From Opitutia bacterium (GTDB lineage: Bacteria > Verrucomicrobiota > Verrucomicrobiia > Opitutales > JANYDI01), in contig JANYDI010000063.1 in assembly GCA_025363695.1 (NCBI GenBank), positions 1 to 19,983 on the forward strand: a DNA stretch of 19,983 nt, written 5' to 3'. Numbering within the stretch: the stretch's first letter is position 1; the number at the start of each line of letters is the position of its first letter. Made by a program: the position numbers and the translations under genes. The notes under the pieces are model-generated. The model was not told the DNA's origin, did no database searches, and worked only from the letters and a program-made list of their open reading frames with translations. Below, one piece after another: positions 1 through 6,696 of the stretch.

Positions 1-105
1 GTGCCGCCCTTACAGGGCTCTGGTTTGTTTTTCACCTAAACCCAGGGCTTACGCCCTGGGCTACGATATGCCGGCCTTTCAGGCCTCCTTATCTGTGGAC
101 TGTTA
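1..105 (+). repeat. Family-2 palindromic repeat, copy cut by window edge
   Basis: Three short hairpins lie in a row: GCCGCCCTTACAGGGCTC, then the palindrome CCCAGGGCTTACGCCCTGGG (about 41-60), then GCCGGCCTTTCAGGCCTCC (about 70-88). The same modules in the same order recur at 12485-12581 and, reversed, at 12369-12472; the reversed copy matches this one almost base for base. Other copies form head-to-head pairs, so a partner may lie left of base 1. The flank GGACTGTTATTAAT resembles the flank of the 12581 copy. Confidence 0.8.
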
Positions 106-135
106 TTAATCAACAACTTAAGTCACTTTCAACGC

Positions 136-163
136 TAGAGGACAACGTCCCCTTGGCCTTTTC
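136..163 (+). repeat. Degenerate family-1 G/C hairpin remnant
   Basis: GGACAACGTCC (140-150) runs into CCCCTTGGCCTTTTC. This looks like the right half of the family-1 G/C hairpin (compare GCCCCTTGGCCCTTTCC upstream of ftsW) with a shortened left arm. It is a weak match and could be chance. Confidence 0.35.
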
Positions 164-172
164 ACTTTAGAC

Positions 173-193
173 TGGACAGCGTGTCCATTTTTT
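173..193 (+). terminator. Possible intrinsic terminator ahead of the 209 gene
   Basis: A 6-bp stem TGGACA/TGTCCA with loop GCG is followed at once by six T residues (188-193). The stem is short, so termination would be weak. It lies 15 bases before the start of the next gene, so it could end transcription from outside the window or act in that gene's leader. Inferred from sequence shape alone. Confidence 0.3.
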
Positions 194-208
194 GCTAAAG
201 CATTGCCT

Positions 209-694
209 ATGCTAAAAAAGTTGGGAACGTGTGTCGTGCTTTGGGTCTTCTGCTCGCTTGCATCGACGGTTTTGATGGCTGATGTCTTGCCTGATTGGGG
301 CTTGGAGTCTCGTGATTGCATCAGTGCGCTTCCTGAAGCGCAAGCGGATGAGGAGCTTCCTGAGGAGCCCAAGCAGGTTGAAGTTCCCGTGAAGGTGCCT
401 CAGTCTTTGCCTGTGAAGGTCGTTGCGCCGCCTAAGATCGCTTTGGGAGGGGGCTTGACGACCCTGGAGGGCGTATTGGTCCCAAATAAATTTGTGCGCT
501 ATAAAAAGCGTTACCCCTACCAGCTGAGCGATAAAAATGGCCATCGTATGGCTTTCATAGACGCCAAGGACCTTATGGTTGTGGGCTCGCTAGAGGAGCT
601 TGAAGGCAAGGTGCTGCGTATTGAAGGAGAACTTTCTCATTATGACGATACCGGTGAGACGCTCGTCATGCATGCCCGGATTTTGAAGGACTAA
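209..694 (+). CDS. Small exported hypothetical protein upstream of folD
   Basis: The protein has 161 residues from the ATG at 209; a TTG two codons earlier (203) is in frame but less likely. It starts MLKKLG followed by a hydrophobic stretch (CVVLWVFCSLASTVLMA), which reads as a Sec signal peptide cut near residue 23. The next 45 residues are acidic and Pro/Val-rich, a low-complexity linker. The C-terminal half (about 80-161) is a compact region with alternating hydrophobic residues ('LTTLEGVLVPNKFVRYKKRYPYQL', 'VGSLEELEGKVLRIEGEL'), likely a small beta-barrel-like domain of the kind that repeats a 'G.L..' strand. I do not recognise a named family and propose no function. folD begins 14 bases after the stop on the same strand, so co-transcription is likely. 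No Shine-Dalgarno sequence precedes the start. Confidence 0.75.
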   Translation: MLKKLGTCVVLWVFCSLASTVLMADVLPDWGLESRDCISALPEAQADEELPEEPKQVEVPVKVPQSLPVKVVAPPKIALGGGLTTLEGVLVPNKFVRYKKRYPYQLSDKNGHRMAFIDAKDLMVVGSLEELEGKVLRIEGELSHYDDTGETLVMHARILKD

Positions 695-708
695 GCAAGC
701 CCCTTACT

Positions 709-1566
709 ATGGCCATTATCGATGGAAGCGCCATTGCCAGGGCTTTTTTGCTCCCTGTGGAGGAAAAGGTGCGAGCCCTCAAAAAGCCGCCGCGTCTGGT
801 CGTTTTGAGGGTAGGGGAAGATCCTGCCTCCGTGGCTTATGTCAATAAAAAAAAGACTACTGCCCAGGCTTTGGGGATTGAGAGCGTGGTCGAGGTCTTT
901 GATGTATCGATAAGTCAAAAAGCCTTCTTGCAACGGATTAAAGCACTCAATGCAGATGCCAACGTGCATGGCATTTTGGTCCAGACGCCTTTGCCCTTGG
1001 GTTGGGATGCCTATGCCTTGTTCAATGCCGTGCATCCCTTGAAGGACGTCGATGGCTTTCATGCGGAAAACATTGGGCTTTTAGCCCAGGGCCGTCCAAG
1101 GCTTGTGGCCTGCACGCCTGCTGGCATCCTAGAGCTTTTGTGCCACAGCAATATTCAGACTCATGGTAAGCACGTTGTGATTGTCGGGCGCAGCGTCATT
1201 GTCGGGCGTCCTTTGGCCCTGTTGCTTGCGGCCGATCATCGGCAGGGCAATGCCACCTTGACGATCTGCCATTCTCAGACCCAAAACCTTTTTGATTTTA
1301 CGCGCCAAGCCGACATCCTCATCAGCGCCATCGGGAAGCCTCGCTTCTTTGGCGCAGAGGCCGTCAAGCCAGGAGTTGTGGTCATTGATGTTGGGATAAA
1401 TCGAATCCAAGTTGAGCCTGGGCGTACGCGCTTAGTGGGGGATGTCGACTACGACGCTGTGGCGCCCCTAGCCGCGTACATCACACCCGTTCCGGGCGGC
1501 GTTGGCCCCATGACCGTGGCTCAGTTGATGGCTAACACCTTGCTAGCGTATAGGTTACAAATCTAG
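709..1566 (+). CDS. folD: Bifunctional methylenetetrahydrofolate dehydrogenase/cyclohydrolase
   Basis: FolD converts 5,10-methylene-THF to 5,10-methenyl-THF (NADP-dependent) and then to 10-formyl-THF in the cytosol, feeding purine and formyl-Met synthesis. The 285-residue length is normal for the family. The substrate motif VGEDPASVAYVNKKK places Tyr44 and the catalytic Lys48 at the expected Y-x3-K spacing. 'VQTPLPLG' (91-98) and 'PLKDVDGFH' (110-118, Asp115) complete the active site. The Rossmann part has VVIVGRSVIVGRPLA (156-170), ATLTICHS (182-189), and the C-terminal signature ITPVPGGVGPMTVAQLM (258-274). All key residues are present. The start ATG at 709 lies in ...CTTACTATGG, nearly the same context as sufS, with no Shine-Dalgarno sequence. 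It follows the small exported protein by 14 bases and is the last gene before a large inverted repeat. Confidence 0.97.
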   Translation: MAIIDGSAIARAFLLPVEEKVRALKKPPRLVVLRVGEDPASVAYVNKKKTTAQALGIESVVEVFDVSISQKAFLQRIKALNADANVHGILVQTPLPLGWDAYALFNAVHPLKDVDGFHAENIGLLAQGRPRLVACTPAGILELLCHSNIQTHGKHVVIVGRSVIVGRPLALLLAADHRQGNATLTICHSQTQNLFDFTRQADILISAIGKPRFFGAEAVKPGVVVIDVGINRIQVEPGRTRLVGDVDYDAVAPLAAYITPVPGGVGPMTVAQLMANTLLAYRLQI

Positions 1567-1640
1567 GGTGTGTGATCAATTAAATTTAAAACCTGTTTTT
1601 ATAGATCCGTTAGAGTTGATAAACAATTATTTAAAAACAA

Positions 1641-1901
1641 ACCACAAAATGAGAGCCCTGAAAGGGCGAATGCTTGTCAGCCCAGGGCTTTAGCCCTGGG
1701 TTTACGGGTTAAAAACAAACCAGAGCCCTACAGGGGCGATTCATTAAAATGCATCAAATTTATTTAAAAATTAACTATGGACAATATATCAGGTTTAATG
1801 AATCGCCCCTGTAGGGCTCTAAATCTTCTTTCTATGCCAAACCCAGGGCTAAAGCCCTGGGCTGACAAGCATTCGCCCCTACAGGGCTCTCATTTTGTGG
1901 T
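1641..1901. repeat. Family-2 head-to-head inverted repeat, 261 bp
   Basis: This fills the 475-bp gap between folD and the HPr gene. The outer arm ACCACAAAATGAGAGCCCT (1641 on) pairs with its complement ending at 1901. Next inward, GAATGCTTGTCAGCCCAGGG pairs with 1856-1876 or so, and each arm carries its own CCCAGGGCTTTAGCCCTGGG palindrome. The inner arms 1722-1748 and 1794-1820 are perfect 27-bp complements (AGAGCCCTACAGGGGCG...). The central loop (1749-1793) is AT-rich. The bases outside it (1567-1640 and 1902-1996) are AT-rich with nothing else I can name. Single-strand extrusion or an RNA form would give one very long hairpin. Confidence 0.85.
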
Positions 1902-1996
1902 TTTAAGCTTAGTTAATTGTTCACACGCCCTAGAACCTGTTCTTTTTTCGAGACAAACAAATCAATAAGAAATAAATACCTAGCTAATGGTTTTGT

Positions 1997-2013
1997 GCTT
2001 GCAATCAGCAAGC
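1997..2013 (+). promoter_or_regulatory. Small hairpin in the HPr gene leader
   Basis: GCTTGC and GCAAGC form a perfect 6-bp stem around AATCA, about 30 bases before the HPr start. It could be an operator or an RNA leader hairpin. A TGTAAAT stretch right after it could be part of a promoter -10 region. No clear -35 element was found, so this is weak evidence. Confidence 0.2.
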
Positions 2014-2041
2014 TTTGTAAATTACAACTTCCTGAAGAAAC

Positions 2042-2389
2042 ATGAGCGCACAGAAATTTTTACCTAAAGAACTTCCAGAATTGCCGTTTGAAAAAGCGCT
2101 CTCCAAGGAGCTTCCTCAGGAAGAACGTCAGTTTGAAGTGGAAAATAGGATGGGCATCCATGCCAGGCCCGCAGCTATGATTGTGCGCATTGCCAACCTC
2201 TACAACGAAGTAGAGGTCTATGTCGAAAAAGAGGGCGAGGACCGCATCAATGGCAAAAGTATTATGGCCCTCATGATGCTGGCCGCAGGCTACAAGACGC
2301 GTTTGCGCTTCATTGCCGTTGGGCTGAAAGCGAAGGCTTTTCTCGACGAAGTAGAGGTTGTGTTTAAGCGTAAATTTGAGGAAACGTGA
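2042..2389 (+). CDS. HPr-family phosphocarrier protein with N-terminal extension
   Basis: HPr passes phosphate from PEP via enzyme I to sugar-specific EIIA proteins, or acts in PTS-derived regulation. The HPr fold covers about residues 30-115: the active-site motif is MGIHARPAA with phosphorylatable His40 (His15 in classical numbering). The regulatory-serine motif is NGKSIMALMMLAAG with Ser73 (Ser46 equivalent), so control by HPr kinase/phosphorylase is possible. The protein has 115 residues against about 85-90 usually; the extra 30 at the N-terminus (MSAQKFLPKELPELPFEKALSKELPQEE in part) are charged, with a repeated 'KELP' motif and no signal peptide. A later start is not forced by any Shine-Dalgarno sequence; the next in-frame Met is inside the HPr domain, so the extension appears real. 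No enzyme I, EII or HPr kinase gene is in the window, so PTS transport or a purely regulatory role cannot be separated here. Confidence 0.92.
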   Translation: MSAQKFLPKELPELPFEKALSKELPQEERQFEVENRMGIHARPAAMIVRIANLYNEVEVYVEKEGEDRINGKSIMALMMLAAGYKTRLRFIAVGLKAKAFLDEVEVVFKRKFEET

Positions 2390-2427
2390 GGAGGGAGTTG
2401 GTGTTGGATTTATAAGGGCTAAGGGCC

Positions 2428-2689
2428 AAGGGGCGCTTGCGCCCCTTAGGATCCCCTTTCCGATAGCGATTTATTAAAATGCTAGCGCATTTTAGATAAA
2501 TCGCTATCGGGAAGCCTATACTAAGACCCCCACAGATCGCGAAGCGATCCGGGAGTATTTTATGAACTGCTTCGAGCCGGTTTGAGGGGTGCATTGGGGG
2601 TTCAGGCAAGGAAGGGAAGTGCGTAGCGCACTACGGTGCGTGAGTCACTGAAAGGGCGCAGCATCAACCCCCAATGCACCCCTCAAACC
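2428..2689. repeat. Family-1 composite repeat block A
   Basis: In order: a G/C hairpin AAGGGGCGC/GCGCCCCTT at 2428-2447, followed by GGATCC; an A/T hairpin at 2460-2510 (CCGATAGCGATTT..AAATCGCTATCGG); the palindrome GATCGCGAAGCGATC at 2535-2549; and a long inverted repeat at 2579-2689 with perfect 24-bp arms (GGTTTGAGGGGTGCATTG...). The loop of the inverted repeat contains a 43-bp core (2607-2649) that recurs reversed at 7882-7924. It fills the gap between two convergent genes and ends two bases short of the stop codon of the Sel1-like gene, so it could act as a bidirectional transcription or RNA end. There is no T-run typical of an intrinsic terminator. Confidence 0.85.
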
Positions 2690-2691
2690 AC

Positions 2692-5274
2692 TTAAAACCC
2701 CTTAGAAAACCGCCTAATCTTATTATGGTAAAGATTCGTTGAGGAGCGGTTTTTGTTGCGTTGTTCGGCTAGGGGGATCGTTTTGACGCTAGCGGTTGCA
2801 TTGTCTTCGTGTCCCTGGGGGTGGATGTAGGAGAGGGTTTTGCCTATACTTTGAGGCAGGACATCTTTTTGAGGTAGGGCATCTTCGCTGTTCACCTTGC
2901 GTAGGGCCGGGGAGGAGCTGGTCGGCAAGGGCACGGAGTAGTTCGCTGCCTGTTGGTAGCACTCATCGGCCATTTGCATAGCTTCTTGGGCCATTTGCAT
3001 TTCTTTGTTGAGGGCTTCTTTGGCTTCTTCGTTGAGGGCTTCTTTGGCTTCTTTGTTGAGGGCTTGTGAGGGGTTTGCCAGGAACTGTCGATGATACAGG
3101 GTGCCTAGATTATGATTAAAGGATTGCAATTCTTTCCGAGATTGCGCTTCTTCCTGAAGCTGAAGGTCGTTGTCTACCAGCCCCTTGGCTGTTTCGTAGT
3201 ATTCTTTGGCTTCATCAAACTGTTTTGCTCGATAGTGGAGGCGCCCAAGCGCTATAGCTGCCTTGACTCCTGCCTGCTTTAAAAGCAGGGGCAGGGAGGC
3301 ACTTCCGGTCATATGCATGCCTGCTTTGCTGGGTTCTGGAAGGATGCCTTTGAGGCAGCGTTTGTAGTAATAGGCGCTCAAGCCAGGATGGGGTTCATGG
3401 GGGTCTTTTTCTAAAAACTCACCCATTTCCTGGCAGGCCAACAGGGCTACTATCCGTTTGTAACCGCGTAGGGACTCAACCCCACAGGCGGCCTGAGCGT
3501 AGTACTCAAGGGCCTTCATTTTATCCTTTTTGCATCCGAGGCCTTCTTTATAAAAATGTCCCAAATTGAGCAGGGCTGAGCGTTCTTTTTGTGCGGCTGC
3601 CATTTCCAACCATTCAGAGGCCTCCTTGTAGAGCTGGTTGGCGTCTGTTGTCTGTTCAAAATAGCAAAAGGAGTCCATCTTTGCCTGATCTTTGGCGTTC
3701 TGTTCAAAATAGTAAAAGGAGCCAATCTTTGCCTGAGCTTGGGCGTTGCCTAGTTGCGCTGCTTTAAGAAAATTTTTAAAGGTATCCGAGTTGCGATCAG
3801 GGATCTCAGTGTTGTTAGAATGGCTCAAAAGGCTATCGCTGGATCCATCCGATTCGAGCAAGGAGGCGCCCTCAGGCTTGATGTTGTTGAGGAGCTGTTG
3901 CTCTGAAATCTCCCCACATGCCAGGGCCAAGTAGCTTTCGCTATCTCCCAGTTGAGCCGCTTGCTGAAAGGCTTCCTTGGCTAAGTTGAGATCTTTTTTT
4001 TGCCCAAGGAGGCCCTTTTGATAAATGTAGCCCATTTTATAACAGGCAGCTGGGTGCTGTGCTTGTGCCGCTTGCTGATACGCAGCGAAGGCCTCAGGGG
4101 CTTGTCTTTGCTCCTCGTGGTAACGCCCCCTTAGGTAATCGCTTTGCGGGCAGCGGCAGGGCTTGAGGGCTTCTATGGCGTATTGCAGGTAAGCGTTATT
4201 GTATGTATTTTGGTAGTAGAGCCAAAAAATTTCACTTTCGGTAACCAAGGGCAGGGTTTCTCCGGGATATATTATTTTGATTTTTTTTAATTGATCGAAA
4301 TATCTATCAGCATCCGCATCATGAAAAATTCCTTCCTTAATATAGTGGAGGCTCTTCCTTAGGCACTCTTGCTTGCGCTCAGGGAAGCGATGGCTCATGT
4401 TAAGAAAGATTTCCTGTAGGTGCCAAATCGCTGCATGACTGCCGGATTGGGCTGCTTTTTCCAAAACGGCAATGCTTTCGTTAAAGCTTCCAAGCTTATA
4501 AAACTGTAGCCCGATGATTTCCTGAGCCTCCTGATCCCCATGGTTAGCAGCTTCCATCAGGCCATCTTGGGCTTTTTGGGCGTACGTGGGGTCTTTGATT
4601 AACACCTTTGCTAAATACGTTTTTGCTTTAAACGTATAGGGGCTGTTTGGGTTGCTTAGCGTGTTCAGGGTGGCAATACCGCGATCGCGGTGCTTGCCTT
4701 CGCACAACAGTTTGCCTAGGCGATAGGTGGCTTCAGGATCGTTTTGACGGGCAGCGACCTCAAAGGCCTGTAGCGCCCGTTGAGGGTTGCCGTTCTTTTC
4801 ATAAATATACCCTAATATCTTATTGCCAAGGATGTTGTTAGGATCGTTGCTCAGGAGGATATGACAGGGTCCCTGAGCTTCTAGGAGCGCTCCTTTGTTG
4901 AAAAAATGGCGCGTGAGCTGCTCCAGGCTTGGTAGGTGTTGGTAGTGAGCCAAGGATTGATAGATCTCAATAAAGATGGCTTCGAGGGCTTCCCTTTCTT
5001 TGCTGTTCATGGGCTCGTAGTCAGCGCATTTTTCGTAAAGGAGCCCTTCATTAAAGGCTCGTTGTATCAAGAAATCATAGGCCAAGGTGATCGGTTGGGT
5101 ACGGGGGTAGACGGACAGGTAGAAGTCTATGCTGTCATTAAAGGCGGGACTGGGTCCCAGTGGACGGAGCGTGTTTTTTATGTTCTCACATAATTGTTTG
5201 GCATCATTGATAGGTTCCGCAACAAGGAGTGAGAGCGGAACCCATAAAAATAGAAAGCGGAGCAGTGTGTGCAT
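2692..5274 (-). CDS. Large secreted Sel1/TPR-like repeat protein
   Basis: The protein has 860 residues. The N-terminus MHTLLRFLFLWVPLSLLVAEP is a clear Sec signal peptide, cut near residue 19, so the protein is exported. The body is made of helical Sel1/TPR-type repeats: 'NKILGYIYEKNGNPQRALQAFEVAARQ' (151-177), 'EATYRLGKLLCEGKHRDRGIATL' (181-203), 'AACYKMGYIYQKGLLGQKKDLNLAKEAFQQAAQLGD' (409-444) and 'SALLNLGHFYKEGLGCKKDKMKALEYYAQAA' (566-596). Such repeats act as protein-protein scaffolds; the partner is unknown. The C-terminal 130 residues lose the repeat pattern, with Glu/Ala/Lys-rich tandem units and a basic end. Two recent in-frame tandem duplications (3008-3066 and 3652-3747) show the gene is expanding. 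The gene is transcribed divergently from the LysM lipoprotein, with 119 bp between the starts, so both envelope genes could share control. Function beyond scaffolding is not shown. Confidence 0.9.
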   Translation of the reverse strand: MHTLLRFLFLWVPLSLLVAEPINDAKQLCENIKNTLRPLGPSPAFNDSIDFYLSVYPRTQPITLAYDFLIQRAFNEGLLYEKCADYEPMNSKEREALEAIFIEIYQSLAHYQHLPSLEQLTRHFFNKGALLEAQGPCHILLSNDPNNILGNKILGYIYEKNGNPQRALQAFEVAARQNDPEATYRLGKLLCEGKHRDRGIATLNTLSNPNSPYTFKAKTYLAKVLIKDPTYAQKAQDGLMEAANHGDQEAQEIIGLQFYKLGSFNESIAVLEKAAQSGSHAAIWHLQEIFLNMSHRFPERKQECLRKSLHYIKEGIFHDADADRYFDQLKKIKIIYPGETLPLVTESEIFWLYYQNTYNNAYLQYAIEALKPCRCPQSDYLRGRYHEEQRQAPEAFAAYQQAAQAQHPAACYKMGYIYQKGLLGQKKDLNLAKEAFQQAAQLGDSESYLALACGEISEQQLLNNIKPEGASLLESDGSSDSLLSHSNNTEIPDRNSDTFKNFLKAAQLGNAQAQAKIGSFYYFEQNAKDQAKMDSFCYFEQTTDANQLYKEASEWLEMAAAQKERSALLNLGHFYKEGLGCKKDKMKALEYYAQAACGVESLRGYKRIVALLACQEMGEFLEKDPHEPHPGLSAYYYKRCLKGILPEPSKAGMHMTGSASLPLLLKQAGVKAAIALGRLHYRAKQFDEAKEYYETAKGLVDNDLQLQEEAQSRKELQSFNHNLGTLYHRQFLANPSQALNKEAKEALNEEAKEALNKEMQMAQEAMQMADECYQQAANYSVPLPTSSSPALRKVNSEDALPQKDVLPQSIGKTLSYIHPQGHEDNATASVKTIPLAEQRNKNRSSTNLYHNKIRRFSKGF
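3008..3066 (-). repeat. 24-bp tandem repeat inside the Sel1-like gene
   Basis: Units at 3008-3031 and 3032-3055 differ at one base or so, and a partial third unit starts at 3056. Each unit encodes eight residues of the type KEALNEEA (about residues 737-756), predicted to extend a charged helix. The near identity points to recent slippage or unequal exchange, and copy number may vary between strains. Confidence 0.85.
3652..3747 (-). repeat. 48-bp tandem duplication inside the Sel1-like gene
   Basis: Copies 3652-3699 and 3700-3747 both begin CTGTTCAAAATAG and are mostly identical. They encode two adjacent 16-residue units, 'QAKIGSFYYFEQNAKD' and 'QAKMDSFCYFEQTTDA' (about residues 510-545). Half a Sel1 repeat has been doubled, which should disturb the regular helical phasing at this point. 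Confidence 0.88.
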
Positions 5275-5393
5275 TGTGTTTATATATCGAAATATTTTTG
5301 ATTTAATTCACCCCGGCTTTAAAGAAGTTGAGCGTTTGCTCGACTTTCGGGTTGCTTATTTTTTTTACATGCTCTACAAAGGGAATGTAAACT

Positions 5394-6407
5394 ATGAAAT
5401 TTACTAAAGTTTTTGCATGCATACTGGGCGTCCATGCTGTGGGCGTGCTCATCCTTCTTTTAGTCCAATCGGGCTGTCGTCAAGGTTCTTACGAGGTCAA
5501 GGAGCCCGATACACGGGCCCCTATCGTGCCTGATACCCTTGCGCATCCCCAGGAAGCCGATGGGCCCGATGACGCCGCTGCTGAAGCGAAGACTGTTCAG
5601 CGTTTTGAGCCCAAGCGGCCCGTAAATGACGGCTTTGACGCCTTTGCTGATGAGCCCAGGGACGCGGCTCCACCATCGCTTCCGGAAACCCCCAAGCCTC
5701 AACCGGCCTTAGTAACGCCCAGGGAGATCGATTGTATGCACACGGTCCAGCCCAAGGACTCACTTTGGAAAATCGCCAATCAGTATGGGCTGACCTTGCC
5801 TCAATTACTCGCTTTAAACAGAAGTCTAACCCGCGACAGCCTCATTCGCCCCGGTCAGCAGATTATCGTAGGTAAGTCTTCAGAGCATCCTGTCCTCTAC
5901 GTGGCTGCGAGCTCCGAAGTCTATTGCGTTCAAGGGGGCGATACCTTAAGCAAAATTGCTCGCCGTCATGGCCTCAGCGTAGCTCAACTCAAGGCCCTCA
6001 ATAACCTTAAATCGGATACCATCCGCGTAGGGCAAAAACTCAGAACATCCGGTACCGCGCCTTTACCTGCCGCTACCAAAAAAGCAACGCCCTCTGCCTC
6101 AGTAGACCCTCACGCAACGGTACACGTGGTGGCTCCTGGCCAAACCGCTTCAGACATCGCCAAGCTGTATCATGTAAAAGTTTCTGATTTGCTTTTGGTC
6201 AATGGCATAACGAACCCCAAAAAACTCCAGATCAATCAAAAACTCCGTATCCCTAGCCACGACGCTACGGCTCCCTTGCCGGCCGTGGAAGCTGCGGCTC
6301 CCTTGCCTACTCCAGAGCCCCATGCCGCTCAGCCTCACGATGACGCCGCTGCGGATACCGACGAAGCCGCAGTGGATCCTTTTGAGGTATTAGAGAGTAC
6401 GCCCTGA
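5394..6407 (+). CDS. Three-LysM peptidoglycan-binding lipoprotein
   Basis: The protein has 337 residues. The N-terminus MKFTKVFACILGVHAVGVLILLLVQSGC is a signal sequence ending in a possible lipobox, with Cys28 as the lipidated residue; the -3 residue is Gln, not the usual Leu, so lipidation is likely but not certain. A Pro/Asp-rich linker follows (about 30-112). Three LysM domains come next: 116-159 ('HTVQPKDSLWKIANQYGLTL'), 176-217 ('YCVQGGDTLSKIARRHGLSV') and 243-287 ('HVVAPGQTASDIAKLYHVKV'). LysM binds N-acetylglucosamine in peptidoglycan. A Pro/Ala/Asp-rich tail ends the protein and no catalytic domain (NlpC, M23, amidase) follows, so it is a wall-binding anchor, not a hydrolase. ftsW lies downstream on the same strand but 290 bp away, with a repeat block between. 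GGGA about 10 bases upstream of the ATG is the nearest thing to a Shine-Dalgarno sequence in the window. Confidence 0.92.
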   Translation: MKFTKVFACILGVHAVGVLILLLVQSGCRQGSYEVKEPDTRAPIVPDTLAHPQEADGPDDAAAEAKTVQRFEPKRPVNDGFDAFADEPRDAAPPSLPETPKPQPALVTPREIDCMHTVQPKDSLWKIANQYGLTLPQLLALNRSLTRDSLIRPGQQIIVGKSSEHPVLYVAASSEVYCVQGGDTLSKIARRHGLSVAQLKALNNLKSDTIRVGQKLRTSGTAPLPAATKKATPSASVDPHATVHVVAPGQTASDIAKLYHVKVSDLLLVNGITNPKKLQINQKLRIPSHDATAPLPAVEAAAPLPTPEPHAAQPHDDAAADTDEAAVDPFEVLESTP

Positions 6408-6408
6408 A

Positions 6409-6674
6409 GGGTGGTTTTAGCGGGTTATTTTGGGTTGATGCTGCGTCGCTGCAGCCCTCGAGTGCAAAAGCACACGTCGGGCTTAGCTTCTTGCCTGAAC
6501 CCAAAATTCCTCCGCTAAAACCACCCTTCCAAGGTGGTTCTAAAAATACACCCGGATCGCTTCGCGATCTGTGGGGGGCTTAGTATATTCTATCAGGTAG
6601 CGATTTATTATAAATGCGTTAGCATTTTAATAAATCGCTACCGGTAGGGGATCCAAGGGGCGCAAGCGCCCCTT
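6409..6674. repeat. Family-1 composite repeat block B
   Basis: This is the reverse order of block A. A long inverted repeat at 6409-6526 (arms GGGTGGTTTTAGCGG / CCGCTAAAACCACCC, continuing imperfectly inward) starts two bases after the LysM gene stop. Nested inside is GTGC-AAAA-GCAC flanked by AGCCC/GGGCT. Then come the palindrome GATCGCTTCGCGATC at 6555-6569, GTGGGGGGCTTAGTATA, an A/T hairpin at 6596-6642, GGATCC, and a G/C hairpin at 6655-6674. The hairpin ends 22 bases before the ftsW start. Its inverted-repeat loop shares only the end modules (GATGCTGCG, TTGCCTG) with block A, so the inner part has been exchanged. Confidence 0.85.
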
Positions 6675-6696
6675 GGCCCTTTCCATTTTCTCAGAT

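Noticed and set aside
1641..1901. CRISPR array or insertion-sequence ends
   Set aside because: The repeats are not evenly spaced direct repeats with unique spacers, and no transposase frame or target duplication is present.
1777..1968. 63-residue open frame on the plus strand
   Set aside because: It lies across the right arm of the family-2 inverted repeat and reads the palindromes; a similar frame at 12414-12596 arises from the same repeat. Not a gene.
2364..2609. 81-residue open frame on the minus strand
   Set aside because: It is made of the family-1 hairpins downstream of the HPr gene and overlaps the HPr end. The codons follow the repeat, not a protein.
5275..5393. Promoters between the divergent Sel1-like and LysM genes
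   Set aside because: TTGCTT and TACAAA occur at 17-base spacing, but the matches are poor and the -10 would lie only 13 bases before the ATG.
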